A stretch of 42,929 bases of DNA from positions 1 through 42,929 of the forward strand of contig CAZBZG010000001.1 in assembly GCA_964496245.1 (NCBI GenBank), written 5' to 3'. The notes beneath the pieces are model-generated. The model saw only the letters and a list, made by a program, of their open reading frames with translations. It did no database searches and was not told the DNA's origin. Positions 1 to 7,835 of the stretch are shown here, piece after piece (position 1 is the first letter of the stretch; each line of letters begins with the position of its first letter). The position numbers and the translations under genes are program-made. The DNA is from CAZBZG01 sp964496245. Its GTDB lineage: Bacteria > Planctomycetota > SZUA-567.

Positions 1-38
1 GCGAACCCCTGATCCTGGCCCTCGCAAGGGCCGCGTAA
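1..38 (+). CDS. 3' end of an upstream gene (partial, cut by window edge)
   Basis: The frame beginning at base 3 reads EPLILALARAA and ends in TAA at 36-38. The TAA overlaps the ATG of the next gene (TAATG), an arrangement typical of translational coupling. In a type III restriction operon the modification methyltransferase gene normally precedes res, so this could be the end of mod. That is inference from position only, because eleven residues carry no family signature. Confidence 0.4.
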   Translation, partial: EPLILALARAA

Positions 39-292
39 TGTGCAAAAGTCAACTGTACACATACCTTTACGGAACGGTTGTGAATACACAGAAGCTCGAA
101 TTTGTTGAGAAGGAAATGACTGAACTGAAGGACTCCACTGGGGCTGGCATGAAGGACATCTCAGACGACATTGACGCTCTCCGCAGGGAAATGCGGGAGG
201 ACGTTGGGAAAGTGGAAGGGCGGACGAATCACAGCATAGAACTACTTCGCAAGGACATGCACGCGAATTATCAGAAGAAGTCGCCCAAATGA
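38..292 (+). CDS. small charged, probably coiled-coil protein between a gene tail and res
   Basis: This 84-residue protein is not a family I recognise. From about residue 20 it is rich in Glu, Lys, Asp and Arg with heptad-like spacing (MTELKD, DIDALRREMRED, IELLRKDM), which suggests one long amphipathic helix or coiled coil. It has no membrane segment and no cysteines. Its ATG overlaps the stop of the preceding frame (TAATG), and its TGA overlaps the ATG of res (ATGA), so it sits in a tightly coupled operon with the restriction subunit. A role in assembly of the restriction-modification complex is possible but rests only on position. It could also be the displaced C-terminal part of a split modification subunit. 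Confidence 0.6.
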   Translation: MCKSQLYTYLYGTVVNTQKLEFVEKEMTELKDSTGAGMKDISDDIDALRREMREDVGKVEGRTNHSIELLRKDMHANYQKKSPK

Positions 293-3012
293 AACTCCGC
301 TTTGACCCCAACCAAGAGTACCAGCAGCATGCCATCGAAGCCGTAACAGGGCTGTTCGAGGGGCAGGCGCGTGTTGAGGCGGAGCTGCGGCTCGCGTTGG
401 GGGCTGGGTTCAGCGCGGTTGCTAATCGGTTGGAGCTGGATGAAGCCTCGCTTCTGGACAACCTCAAAACCGTCCAGGGCGACCACGGCATCCCCGCCGA
501 CGAAGGGTTGAAGACCATCACCGAGACCGTCCACACAGCAGACGGCGAGGCGGAAACCGCATTCTTGAATTTCAGCGTCGAGATGGAGACGGGCACGGGC
601 AAGACCTACGTTTACATCCGCACCGCCTTGGAATTGTCCAAGCGCTACGGCATGAAGAAATTCATTGTCGTGGTGCCGTCCGTCGCCGTGCGCGAGGGCG
701 TGCTCAAGACCTTCGCCATCACGAAGAACCACTTTTCCGAGCTGTACGACAACCTGCCCTATCGGTTCTACGGGTACAAGAGCGCCAATCTCTCGCAGGT
801 GCGCCAGTTCGCTCTCTCCGACTGCACCGAGTTCATGGTGATGACCATCGACTCCTTCAATAAGGAGTTGAACGTTATCCGCCAATCGACCGACCGTTTG
901 CAGGGCGAGACCCCGATTCACCTCATCCAGGCAACCCGCCCCATCCTCATCCTGGACGAGCCGCAGAACATGGAGTCGGAGAAGAGCGTCGCCGCCCTGG
1001 CTGGGCTCTGCCCGCTCTACGCCCTCCGCTACAGCGCCACCCACCGCAACCCGTACAACCTCGTCTATCGCCTCACCCCCTACGACGCCTATCGGCAGGG
1101 GCTGGTCAAGCGCATCGAGGTGGATGCAGTCGTGCAGTCCGACGACGAGAACCGCCCGTATATCCGTCTGGAGAAGGTCGAGAGCGCCAAGAAGACGCTC
1201 AAAACGAAGATGCGCGTCCATGTCCTCCAGAAGAGCGGCACGGTGAAGGAAAAGAGTCTGACCGTGAAGCCAGGGGATGACCTGGAGAAGAAGACCAGAC
1301 GCCCCGAATACGCGGGCTATGTGGTGGACGAAATCAGCGTTGCCGACGAGTGGGTGCGTTTTGCCAACGATGTCGAGCTGGCGGTCGGTCAGGAGGTCGG
1401 AGCGGATAAGGACGCCATCTTCGAGGCGCAAATCCGCAGCACCGTCGAGGAACACATTCGCAGGCAGAAGAAGCTCAAAGACTTCGGCATCAAGGTTCTC
1501 TCCCTCTTCTTCATCGACAAGGTCGCCAACTATGCCGACGAGGACGGCATCATTCGCCGCCTCTTCAATGAGGCGTTCGATGACCTCAAAGCTGGCTATC
1601 CCGACTGGAAGGATTTGGATGCCGATGCGGTACAGGCGGCTTACTTCGCGCAGAAGCGCAGCCGCAAGGGCGAGGTGACCCTGGAGGACAGCTCGACGGG
1701 AACGGCTCAGAAGGATGTGGAAGCCTACGACCTCATCATGAAGGACAAGGAGCGCCTGCTCAGTTTCGACGAACCTGTTTCGTTTGTTTTCAGCCACTCC
1801 GCCCTGCGCGAGGGCTGGGATAACCCCAACGTGTTTCAGATTTGCACGCTCAACCAAAGCTCTTCAGAGATGAAAAAACGGCAAGAGGTAGGGCGTGGCG
1901 TGCGGTTGGCTGTTGACCAGGACGGAGAACGCAACCACGACGAGCGGGTTAACGTCCTGACGGTCGTCGCCAACGAGAGCTATGAGCGGTACGCCGCCAC
2001 CTTGCAGAGCGAGATAGAAGCCGAATACGGCAAGGACGGCGCTCCGCCGCCACCCGCCAACAAGCGCAAACGCGGCAAGGCGAAGCTCCGCAAGAAGCGC
2101 CTCCTCAAACCTGAGTTCAAAGAGCTGTGGGCTCGAATCAAGCATAAGACCCGCTACAGTGTTACGATAGACACAGAGCGCCTTTTGCAGGACGCTCTTC
2201 CTGGCATTGACGCCATCTCAGTCAAGCCACCACGTGTAACGGTTACCAAAGCACAGTTATCCGTCGATTCTGAAGGTGAGGGGTTCATGGCCCAGCAGAT
2301 GACGGCGGAGCATGCCGCCGTGTACCTTAACAAGAAGAGGCCTTTGCCGAATCTCCTTGAGATTATGCTAAACCTGCTGGAAAACACCACGCCGCCTGTG
2401 CGATTGACCCGCCGCACATTGCTGGAGGTCATCAAACGCGCGAGCAATAAGTCGGCTATTATGGATAACCCCCACGAGTTCGCTACCGAAGCAACCAAAC
2501 TCCTCAAAGAAGCGCTTGCTGAACAGCTTGTGAAGGGCATCCAATACGAAAAGACGGGCGAATGGTACGAAATGGAGAAAGCGAGTGGTGAAGGCTTTGA
2601 GGAGTTGATTGAGAGCTGGAAGGATTATCTCGTCCCTGCTGCCAACAGCATCTACGACAATGTCGTTGTCGATTCTGATGTTGAGCGGGAATTCGTCCAA
2701 GACCTCGAAGCCCGCGATGATGTTGAGCTGTACGTCAAGCTCCCTGGCTGGTTCATCGTCAGGACACCCGTCGGCGAATACAATCCAGACTGGGCCCTTG
2801 TCATGCACCCCACAGACGACCCTCACGGAGCCGCTGGCAAGCCCCTGCTTTATCTCGTGCGTGAGACAAAGGGCACGGGAGAACTACGACCGACAGAGCG
2901 CCGTAAGACCGTTTGCGGGAAGGCGCACTTTGAAGGGGCACTTGGGGTATCGTACCGCGTGGTCACAGCCGCATCTGAACTGCCGTCGTGCAGACGAACG
3001 CCCAGATTCTGA
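289..3012 (+). CDS. res: type III restriction enzyme Res subunit (SF2 helicase-nuclease)
   Basis: This 907-residue protein has the layout of the restriction (R) subunit of type III systems, the ATP-dependent motor and nuclease that acts with a Mod methyltransferase on foreign DNA. Visible motifs are Walker A METGTGKTY with K105, Walker B DEPQ at 223-226, SATHRN just after it, SALREGWDNPNV near 505, and the arginine-finger motif QEVGRGVRL at 532-540. The C-terminal PD-(D/E)XK nuclease shows NPDW (D834) and RETKG (E859, K861). The last residues (CGKAHFEALG-like, then YRVVTAASEL) match the usual end of the family, so it looks complete. The gene overlaps the upstream small ORF by 4 nt. Its base composition is less GC-rich than later genes, in keeping with horizontal transfer. 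Confidence 0.93.
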   Translation: MKLRFDPNQEYQQHAIEAVTGLFEGQARVEAELRLALGAGFSAVANRLELDEASLLDNLKTVQGDHGIPADEGLKTITETVHTADGEAETAFLNFSVEMETGTGKTYVYIRTALELSKRYGMKKFIVVVPSVAVREGVLKTFAITKNHFSELYDNLPYRFYGYKSANLSQVRQFALSDCTEFMVMTIDSFNKELNVIRQSTDRLQGETPIHLIQATRPILILDEPQNMESEKSVAALAGLCPLYALRYSATHRNPYNLVYRLTPYDAYRQGLVKRIEVDAVVQSDDENRPYIRLEKVESAKKTLKTKMRVHVLQKSGTVKEKSLTVKPGDDLEKKTRRPEYAGYVVDEISVADEWVRFANDVELAVGQEVGADKDAIFEAQIRSTVEEHIRRQKKLKDFGIKVLSLFFIDKVANYADEDGIIRRLFNEAFDDLKAGYPDWKDLDADAVQAAYFAQKRSRKGEVTLEDSSTGTAQKDVEAYDLIMKDKERLLSFDEPVSFVFSHSALREGWDNPNVFQICTLNQSSSEMKKRQEVGRGVRLAVDQDGERNHDERVNVLTVVANESYERYAATLQSEIEAEYGKDGAPPPPANKRKRGKAKLRKKRLLKPEFKELWARIKHKTRYSVTIDTERLLQDALPGIDAISVKPPRVTVTKAQLSVDSEGEGFMAQQMTAEHAAVYLNKKRPLPNLLEIMLNLLENTTPPVRLTRRTLLEVIKRASNKSAIMDNPHEFATEATKLLKEALAEQLVKGIQYEKTGEWYEMEKASGEGFEELIESWKDYLVPAANSIYDNVVVDSDVEREFVQDLEARDDVELYVKLPGWFIVRTPVGEYNPDWALVMHPTDDPHGAAGKPLLYLVRETKGTGELRPTERRKTVCGKAHFEGALGVSYRVVTAASELPSCRRTPRF

Positions 3013-3059
3013 TGTTTCGCCGCTGTTGGGGTGCTTGGTAGGCGCTTCGACCAGCCTGG

Positions 3060-3097
3060 AAGAGGGACGGCCGCCGGAGATGGTGCCTGTCCCTCTT
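3060..3097. terminator. hairpin between convergent res and hflC
   Basis: AAGAGGGAC at 3060-3068 is the reverse complement of GTCCCTCTT at 3089-3097. This gives a 9-bp stem with a 20-nt loop, followed on the plus strand by a pyrimidine-rich TTCTC run. It lies midway in the 104-bp gap between two convergent genes, so it may end transcription from both sides. The T-tract is weak. Confidence 0.4.
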
Positions 3098-3116
3098 TCT
3101 CGTGAGCAATCCCGGC

Positions 3117-4088
3117 TCACGGCTCGGAGGGCTGGGCGTCTTTCAGGTAGCGGAAGTAATCGGAATCAGCGCTGAGGAGAAGCACGGCGTCGCTGCCCAG
3201 CGTTTTCCGGTAACTCTCCAGCGTTCGGTGGAGCTGATAGAAGGCGGGATCCTTTCCGTAGGCGTCGTTGTAGACCCGCGTGGCCTCCGCATCCGCATTG
3301 CCCCGGATCACCTCTGCCTTCCGTTTGGCCTCGGAACGGATCTCGGACAGGTTGCGGGACGTCTCGCCCTTGATCCGGGAGGCCTCGCCCTGGCCCTCGG
3401 AGCGGAACTTTTCGGCGATGCGCTGGCGCTCGCTGATCATCCGGTTGAAGACCTGTTTGCGTACGTCGGCGATGTAGTTCAAGCGCTTGATGCGAACGTC
3501 GACCAGTTCGATGCCGTACTGGGGCATGCGCATCTGCGCCTCCCGAAGGATCTCCCGGGTGAGCAGTTCCCGCCCCTCCTGGACCTCCTTTGTCAGTTTC
3601 GCCTCTTCCTGGTCGACGGGAACGTCGATCGCCTCCAGTTGTTCGGCAGTAACCTCCCAGTCGGCGGAGCGGACGATCTCGACCAGGTCGCTTCCGGAGA
3701 TCTTGTCGCGGACCACCGAGTCGATGATGTCATCCAGCCGCGACTGGGCACCGGTCTCGTTGGTCACGCTCTGGAGGAACTTGAGCGGGTCGGTGATGCG
3801 CCAGCGCGCCGTGGTATCGATGCTGATGAATTCCCTGCCCCGCGTGGGAATCTGGTTGGGCGCCCCGTCCCACGCCAGCAACCGTTTATCGAAACGCCGG
3901 GCCTCCTGGACAAAGGGCGTCTTCCAGTGCAGGCCGGGGTCCGTCACAGGCTCCCCCATGGGCTCGCCGAACTGCAGGATCACGGCCTGCTCGGTCTCGT
4001 CGATCGTGTAGAAACCGGCGGCCAGAACGGTCAGCACGACGGCGATCACCAAGCCGCCGAGAATGCTCCAGAGGGTGCGCATGTTCAT
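3117..4088 (-). CDS. hflC: HflC, SPFH/band-7 membrane protein
   Basis: This 323-residue protein is HflC, partner of HflK in the membrane complex that surrounds FtsH and modulates its proteolysis. Residues 7-27 are a single hydrophobic N-terminal anchor. The SPFH domain follows, with DETEQAVILQFGEP, DPGLHWKTPF, an Arg/Asp-rich core and the family segment IVDVRIKRLN-like (IELVDVRIKRLNYI). A long alanine/glutamate helix ends in YQLHRTLESYRKTL and DSDYFRYL, which match the usual HflC C-terminus. It starts 3 nt after the stop of hflK on the same strand, the standard hflKC order. The product faces the periplasm behind its N-terminal anchor. The call is secure. Confidence 0.95.
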   Translation of the reverse strand: MNMRTLWSILGGLVIAVVLTVLAAGFYTIDETEQAVILQFGEPMGEPVTDPGLHWKTPFVQEARRFDKRLLAWDGAPNQIPTRGREFISIDTTARWRITDPLKFLQSVTNETGAQSRLDDIIDSVVRDKISGSDLVEIVRSADWEVTAEQLEAIDVPVDQEEAKLTKEVQEGRELLTREILREAQMRMPQYGIELVDVRIKRLNYIADVRKQVFNRMISERQRIAEKFRSEGQGEASRIKGETSRNLSEIRSEAKRKAEVIRGNADAEATRVYNDAYGKDPAFYQLHRTLESYRKTLGSDAVLLLSADSDYFRYLKDAQPSEP

Positions 4089-4091
4089 GGT

Positions 4092-5135
4092 CTACCTTTC
4101 GTTGGTCTTGGAACCGGACCTGCCGATCGTGCCTTCCAGATCGAGGACGGGCAGGGGCTGTCCGCCTTCGGCGTCGAGGACGTAGATCCTGCCGACCTTG
4201 GGCAGCACCTCGTCGGCCATCTCCAGGAGCAGACGCCGGCGGGTGACCGCGGGCGCCTTCTGGTACTCCTCCAGGATCGCGGTGAACCGGGCGGCCTCGC
4301 CCTTGGCGCCGTTGACGCGCTCGGCGCGGTAGGCTTCCGCTTCGGAGACGGTCTGTTCGGCCTCTCCGCGCGCCCGCGGGATGACCTGGTTGCGGCGCTT
4401 CTCGGCCTCGTTGATCAGCCGTTCCCGTTCCTGGCGCGCCTTGTTCACCTCGTTGAACGCGGGCTTGACCCGATCGGGCGGCGTCACGTCCTGCATCTCC
4501 ACGGACCCGAGGTGGATGCCGATGTCGTAATCCTTGGCATCCGGGTCTTCGTTCTCGAGGATGTTCTGCATCTCCTGGCGAACCTCTGCGGCGATCTCCG
4601 GTCGCGCTTCGGTCAGCGCGGCGCTGCCCAGGCGATTGCCGACCACGCGGCGCATCACGGCTTCGGATACGTCGCGGATCGACGCCCGGGGATCCCGCGC
4701 CTGGTGCAGCCACTTGTCCGGGTCGACGATGCGGTACTGGACGACCCATTCCACGTCGATGACGTTGAGGTCCCCGGTCAGCATCAGGGATTCGTGCTGG
4801 TAGGTCGCCCCCTTTGCGTACTCCGTGCGTTGCGCCGAACGCACGGTCCGGAAGCCGAACTCCTCCTTGAGCACGCGCCGGATGGGGACGAACCTGGCCG
4901 TCTCGATCCCGAACGGCCACTTGAGGTGAAGGCCCGGCCCGGCCGTGCGTACGACCCGGCCGAAGCGCTTCACGATGGCTTCGCCCTCGGGAGCGACCGT
5001 ATAGGCTGCGGTCAAGAGCCCCAGGAGGGCGAAGATCACGAGGGCTGCTCCGCCGATCCACTTGGGGCTGAAAAACTTGCCGTACTGTTGCTTAAGCCTC
5101 TCGAACTCCTCGTATTGATCCAGGGGAGCGTTCAT
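4092..5135 (-). CDS. hflK: HflK, SPFH/band-7 membrane protein
   Basis: HflK forms the mixed HflKC ring around the FtsH protease. The protein is 347 residues from the chosen ATG at 5135, which has an AAGGAAGGGAAG purine run just upstream. The open frame runs further back to 5324, but that extension is Arg/Gly-rich and unlike the family. After a short polar N-terminus (YEEFERLKQQYGKFFSPK) there is one membrane helix (about residues 30-50), then the SPFH domain (APEGEAIVKRFGRV, GPGLHLKWPF) and a long helical region with RQERERLINEAEKRRNQVIP. It lacks the Gly-rich N-terminal tail common in proteobacterial HflK. It is separated from hflC by 3 nt and is presumably co-transcribed with it. Confidence 0.93.
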   Translation of the reverse strand: MNAPLDQYEEFERLKQQYGKFFSPKWIGGAALVIFALLGLLTAAYTVAPEGEAIVKRFGRVVRTAGPGLHLKWPFGIETARFVPIRRVLKEEFGFRTVRSAQRTEYAKGATYQHESLMLTGDLNVIDVEWVVQYRIVDPDKWLHQARDPRASIRDVSEAVMRRVVGNRLGSAALTEARPEIAAEVRQEMQNILENEDPDAKDYDIGIHLGSVEMQDVTPPDRVKPAFNEVNKARQERERLINEAEKRRNQVIPRARGEAEQTVSEAEAYRAERVNGAKGEAARFTAILEEYQKAPAVTRRRLLLEMADEVLPKVGRIYVLDAEGGQPLPVLDLEGTIGRSGSKTNER

Positions 5136-5440
5136 CGTCTTCCCTTCCTTCTGCGGCTCATCCCGCAAGCGCCGCCCCCGTGTGCCGGGACTCCCACGGC
5201 CGCGCCGCCCGAGAGCAACGCGCTTGCGCAATCTTGCCGTTGTCGAATTGTCGTACCCCCAATAGAGGAGGAGCCGCCCTGGCAAACGCACCGGCGACAG
5301 AGGCGGTTTCTGGCTCCACAGCAAAGCCCACGGCGAACAATCCCGGCCAACGCCTCTACGCGATCGGCTTTCCTCCGCTGGATCCCACGATTCCGTCCAG
5401 CCTCTGCAGCCTATCCCGTCTGCTTGCGGCGGTCAACGAT

Positions 5441-5890
5441 TTTCTCGGTCCGCCGGTCGGTCTTTGTCTCCGACGACAAGGGCCGGACCTATACGGCCGG
5501 TTCAACGCCGGCGGTATGATCGCCAAATGGGCGGCCCAGACCGGCCCCGTGCACATCATCATGATGACCAACAACTGCTCGGGCAAGCCATGGGAGGAGC
5601 TGGGCGAAGCGCCCGACCCGGACCTGACGCTTCCGGAAGCGGCTACCAATATCCGCCACGCCGAGCAGCAGGCCGCAGCGGACCGCATCGGCGCAGGCGT
5701 GCATTTCATGAATCTGTGCCAGCGGCACTACTGGAACGGCTCCACGCAGATCGACCTCTCCTTCGACCCGCCAGAACCAGCGCCCCGGGGCGTGCCCGCC
5801 GTTCCGCCGGTGCTGATCGCCTGCCAACGCATCGAGCACGTGACCCGGCTCGCCGACCTGCTCGTCAGCCTCCGGCCTTCGCTCGAGGAG
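5441..5890 (+). pseudogene. frameshifted PIG-L/LmbE-like deacetylase remnant
   Basis: From about 5510 one frame reads AGGMIAKWAAQTGPVHIIM and later NIRHAEQQAAADRIGAGVHF. This resembles the PIG-L/LmbE deacetylase pattern of GG-x-IA, an alternating beta strand, then REEAxxAAxxLG and VHFL. Just upstream, another frame reads VFVSDDKGRTYTAG, reminiscent of the metal-binding strand (HPDDE-xxxAGG) but without the full motif. The two frames join perfectly (TAGGMIAKW) if 11 nt between the direct GCCGG repeats at 5496-5500 and 5507-5511 are removed. The 3' end shows no clear family sequence and meets the convergent nucleotidyltransferase gene. I read it as a decaying gene; the assignment is moderate. 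The rest of 5136-5440 shows nothing else I can support. Confidence 0.4.
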
Positions 5891-5891
5891 A

Positions 5892-6431
5892 TCAAGGGGA
5901 TGCTGGGGCAGGGAGGTCGGCAGACGGCTGGCCGCCGTTCTGATCTCCACGCTCTCGGATCCGTTCCAGTGTGCTCCGCAGCAGCGGCAGGACGGCGCGG
6001 TCCTTCTCCCGATCGGCTTCCTCCTTGGTGGCGATCAACGTGGGCAGGTCGAGGACGCGCACGTGGAGTTCGCCCAGCACGAGGACAAGGGTCGACCCTG
6101 TGAGCGCAGAGTAATCGCGCTTCGCGCCGATGCTGCCGAGCACGTCCAACGGGCCTGCGTCCGTATCCAGGAGCGCGTGGCCGACCCCCTTCAGGTGGCT
6201 CGCATCCGGTTGCAGATCGGGTCGCGCGCGGAAACGCGCATGGAGCTCCCGCAGCGCCGCCAGCAGCCGTTCGATGTTCTCGGGCGTTCGTTCATGCACG
6301 ATATCCAGGTCTTCGGTCGTGACCAGAGCCCCTTGCAGGACCGCGCCGATCCCGCCCACGATGATGTACCGGACCTCGTGCCGAGCGAACACGCGGAACA
6401 CGGCTTCGGGATCAAAGCGCGGGCTTGGCAT
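5892..6431 (-). CDS. MNT/AbiEii-type nucleotidyltransferase domain protein
   Basis: This 179-residue protein has the minimal nucleotidyltransferase signature: YIIVGGIGAVLQGA, the GG loop, followed by TTEDLDIV, where the two aspartates would bind metal. A helix (ERLLAALRELHARF) and a later PLDVLGSIG segment complete the fold. Such proteins often work with a small partner, several as toxins (AbiEii-like) that transfer nucleotides to RNA or protein. Here a 58-residue ORF directly upstream overlaps it by 20 nt (next entry). The C-terminal end (after about residue 160) is low-complexity. A toxin role is only one option; family members also act on small molecules. Confidence 0.72.
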   Translation of the reverse strand: MPSPRFDPEAVFRVFARHEVRYIIVGGIGAVLQGALVTTEDLDIVHERTPENIERLLAALRELHARFRARPDLQPDASHLKGVGHALLDTDAGPLDVLGSIGAKRDYSALTGSTLVLVLGELHVRVLDLPTLIATKEEADREKDRAVLPLLRSTLERIRERGDQNGGQPSADLPAPASP

Positions 6432-6588
6432 TCCGAAGCCTTTCGACGAGCCGCATGTGCCGCACGTAAGCGTCCAGGCGCTGCTGGGGGGTGAGAACGA
6501 GCATCCGATCGATCAGCGTGACGTCCACGCCGCGCGCGTCCTCGTGTTCGCTCTGACGTGTGGATCTGTCGGGGCTCTTCCTGTCCAT
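6412..6588 (-). CDS. small partner ORF of the nucleotidyltransferase
   Basis: This 58-residue ORF has an ATG at 6588 and a TGA at 6412-6414, and overlaps the nucleotidyltransferase start by 20 nt. After a charged, disordered N-terminus it reads VTLIDRMLVLTPQQRL, then VRHMRLVERLR. I recall short proteins with an (I)DRML-LTPEERL-xx-ALRLVEQLR pattern beside nucleotidyltransferases in many genomes, so the pair looks genuine. No DNA-binding motif is visible. It may be an antitoxin-like partner or a pairing subunit. The function is inferred from the arrangement only. Confidence 0.6.
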   Translation of the reverse strand: MDRKSPDRSTRQSEHEDARGVDVTLIDRMLVLTPQQRLDAYVRHMRLVERLRNAKPAL

Positions 6589-6677
6589 GCATCCAGTCTA
6601 CAACCGGCATCGGTAAGGCGCAAGAGAGGAACCATTTCCCTGCGCTGCCTGGCGCGGCGGCCCGCGGATCACGCCTC

Positions 6678-6965
6678 TCAGCGCGCACGGGACCCTTCTT
6701 CCCCGTCCGCCCTCCGGTTCGTCCGGTAGTCCCGCGGCGTCATGCCCGTGCATTGGCGGAAGCGCTTGGTGAAGTAGCTTTGCCGGGCGTAGCCCACGCG
6801 CGCGGCGATCTCGCCCACGGGCAGGGCGGTCATGTGCAGCAGATTCTGCGCCTCCGCCACGCGCCGCTCGGTCAGAAAGTCCACGAACGTGCGACCCATG
6901 ACCCGCTTGAAGAGCCGGCTGAAGTACGGCGCGCTCACGTGCACGCGCCGGGCGAGCTCGTTCAT
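6678..6965 (-). pseudogene. AraC-type DNA-binding domain fragment, 5'-truncated
   Basis: The frame encodes most of an AraC/XylS DNA-binding domain: NELARRVHVSAPYFSRLFKR, FVDFLTERRVAEAQNLL, and the second helix-turn-helix PVGEIAARVGYARQSYFTKR, ending FRQCTGMTPRDYRTNRR. It begins inside the first helix-turn-helix, and the usual N-terminal sensing domain is missing. Upstream sequence belongs to a lyase reading frame on the other strand. An ATG at 6965 or a TTG at 6989 could still start a short product, but a regulator without its first helix is unlikely to be normal. It was probably broken by the rearrangement at about 6955-6966. Confidence 0.7.
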
Positions 6966-7493
6966 GCCCCAGAAGGCGAACGCGGGCAATCAGTTCGAGC
7001 GCATCCGCATCGCCACGAACGATGTGCTCGGCCAGATGACCACCGCGCTCTTCAGCTTCAAAAACGAACCCGTCCAGGACGTGCTCCCAGTCTACCGCGC
7101 CGACCAGTACGCGCTCCAGGGCCTCTGCCACCTGGAGAAGGCGCTCGGCCTCTTCCGCCACATCCTGCCCAAGGTCACGCCCCGCAAGGAACGCATGTGG
7201 CAGCTCCTGCGCGAGGGGTACTCGGGCGCGCCGGACCTGGCCATCACCCTGATCCGCAACAAGGGCTTTGGCGGCCGCTGCGCACATCGCATCGTGGCGA
7301 CCATGGTCCGCATCGCCCGCGGGCGCGGGATCAAGCCCTACGCATGCACGGGCACGCTCTTGGACGAAGCCGCGCGTGCGCGGCGCTGGCCAAGTGTCCG
7401 CGCGGCCGGGCCGTGGAATCCGCGATCGCAGACATGGCCGCGCTCGAGGACGCGCCGGATCTCGCGGGCCTCGTGGCGCGTCTGCACGCATGA
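6952..7493 (+). pseudogene. argininosuccinate-lyase-like C-terminal fragment, truncated and frameshifted
   Basis: The frame opens at the fumarase/ASL-superfamily signature SSFMPQKANAGNQFERI (family pattern SSxMPxKxN). It continues through a helical segment with QDVLPVYRADQYALQGL, then REGYSGAPDLAITLIRNKG and CAHRIVATMVRIARGRGI, which correspond to the ASL C-terminal region. Everything before the signature loop is absent. At about 7370-7380 (TLLDEAAR) the frame loses sense and continues in another frame as ALAKCPRGRAVESAIADMAA to a TGA at 7493, so there is also a frameshift. The break coincides with the truncated AraC gene facing it. It might be a functional paralogue elsewhere in the genome; here it is a remnant. 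Confidence 0.68.
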
Positions 7494-7597
7494 ACGCGGA
7501 CGGTCACGGACCGGCGCTGTCCGGTTGCGGCCGCAAAGAGCGGGCTGCTTCCGTTGGGCGAGCACGCGGCGAAAGCGGTACGTGGCACAGGTCACAA

Positions 7598-7666
7598 TGT
7601 AGCCCAGGCACTCCTGCCTGGGACGGATCCCTGAGGCGCTGCACAGGCAGGAGTGCCTGGGCTACA
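7598..7666. repeat. perfect 23-bp inverted repeat
   Basis: TGTAGCCCAGGCACTCCTGCC plus TG at 7598-7620 is the exact reverse complement of 7644-7666, with 23 nt between. Each arm holds its own small hairpin (CAGGCA-CTCC-TGCCTG), and the two loops (CTCC and GGAG) are complementary. It lies in the gap between the lyase remnant and the Fur promoter. It resembles in plan, but not in sequence, the other palindromic repeats of the window. Confidence 0.85.
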
Positions 7667-7749
7667 TGCTGCTTCGCGTCCCGTCTGCCGCCCTGATCCA
7701 TGCGGTGCTGAACCGTGCCCGAAAACCGCCCCGGGTCCACGAAACCCCC

Positions 7750-7799
7750 TTGACGCGCGCCCGCACATCGGATAGATTCCGACCTCGGATTGATTCCGA
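7750..7799 (+). promoter_or_regulatory. sigma-70-type promoter with twin palindromic operators for the Fur/PerR operon
   Basis: TTGACG at 7750-7755 and TAGATT at 7773-7778 are separated by exactly 17 bp, a good -35/-10 pair. Two copies of the palindrome TCGGATWGATTCCGA lie at 7768-7782 and 7785-7799, one covering the -10 and the other just downstream, 17 bp apart start to start. Arms are TCGGA/TCCGA. The following gene is a Fur-family repressor, so autorepression is the simplest reading. The sequence is not the classical Fur or PerR box. Confidence 0.68.
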
Positions 7800-7835
7800 T
7801 GTTGGCGCCATGCAGGCCCGTTCGAGGTGTTTGCC

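Noticed and set aside
271..1857. Minus-strand open frame opposite res
   Set aside because: The plus strand carries an intact Res with all helicase and nuclease motifs, and the minus frame has none.
3102..5519. Long plus-strand open frame across hflKC
   Set aside because: It is the antisense of hflC and hflK, whose protein motifs are clear on the minus strand. Only its last ~25 codons touch the PIG-L-like remnant.
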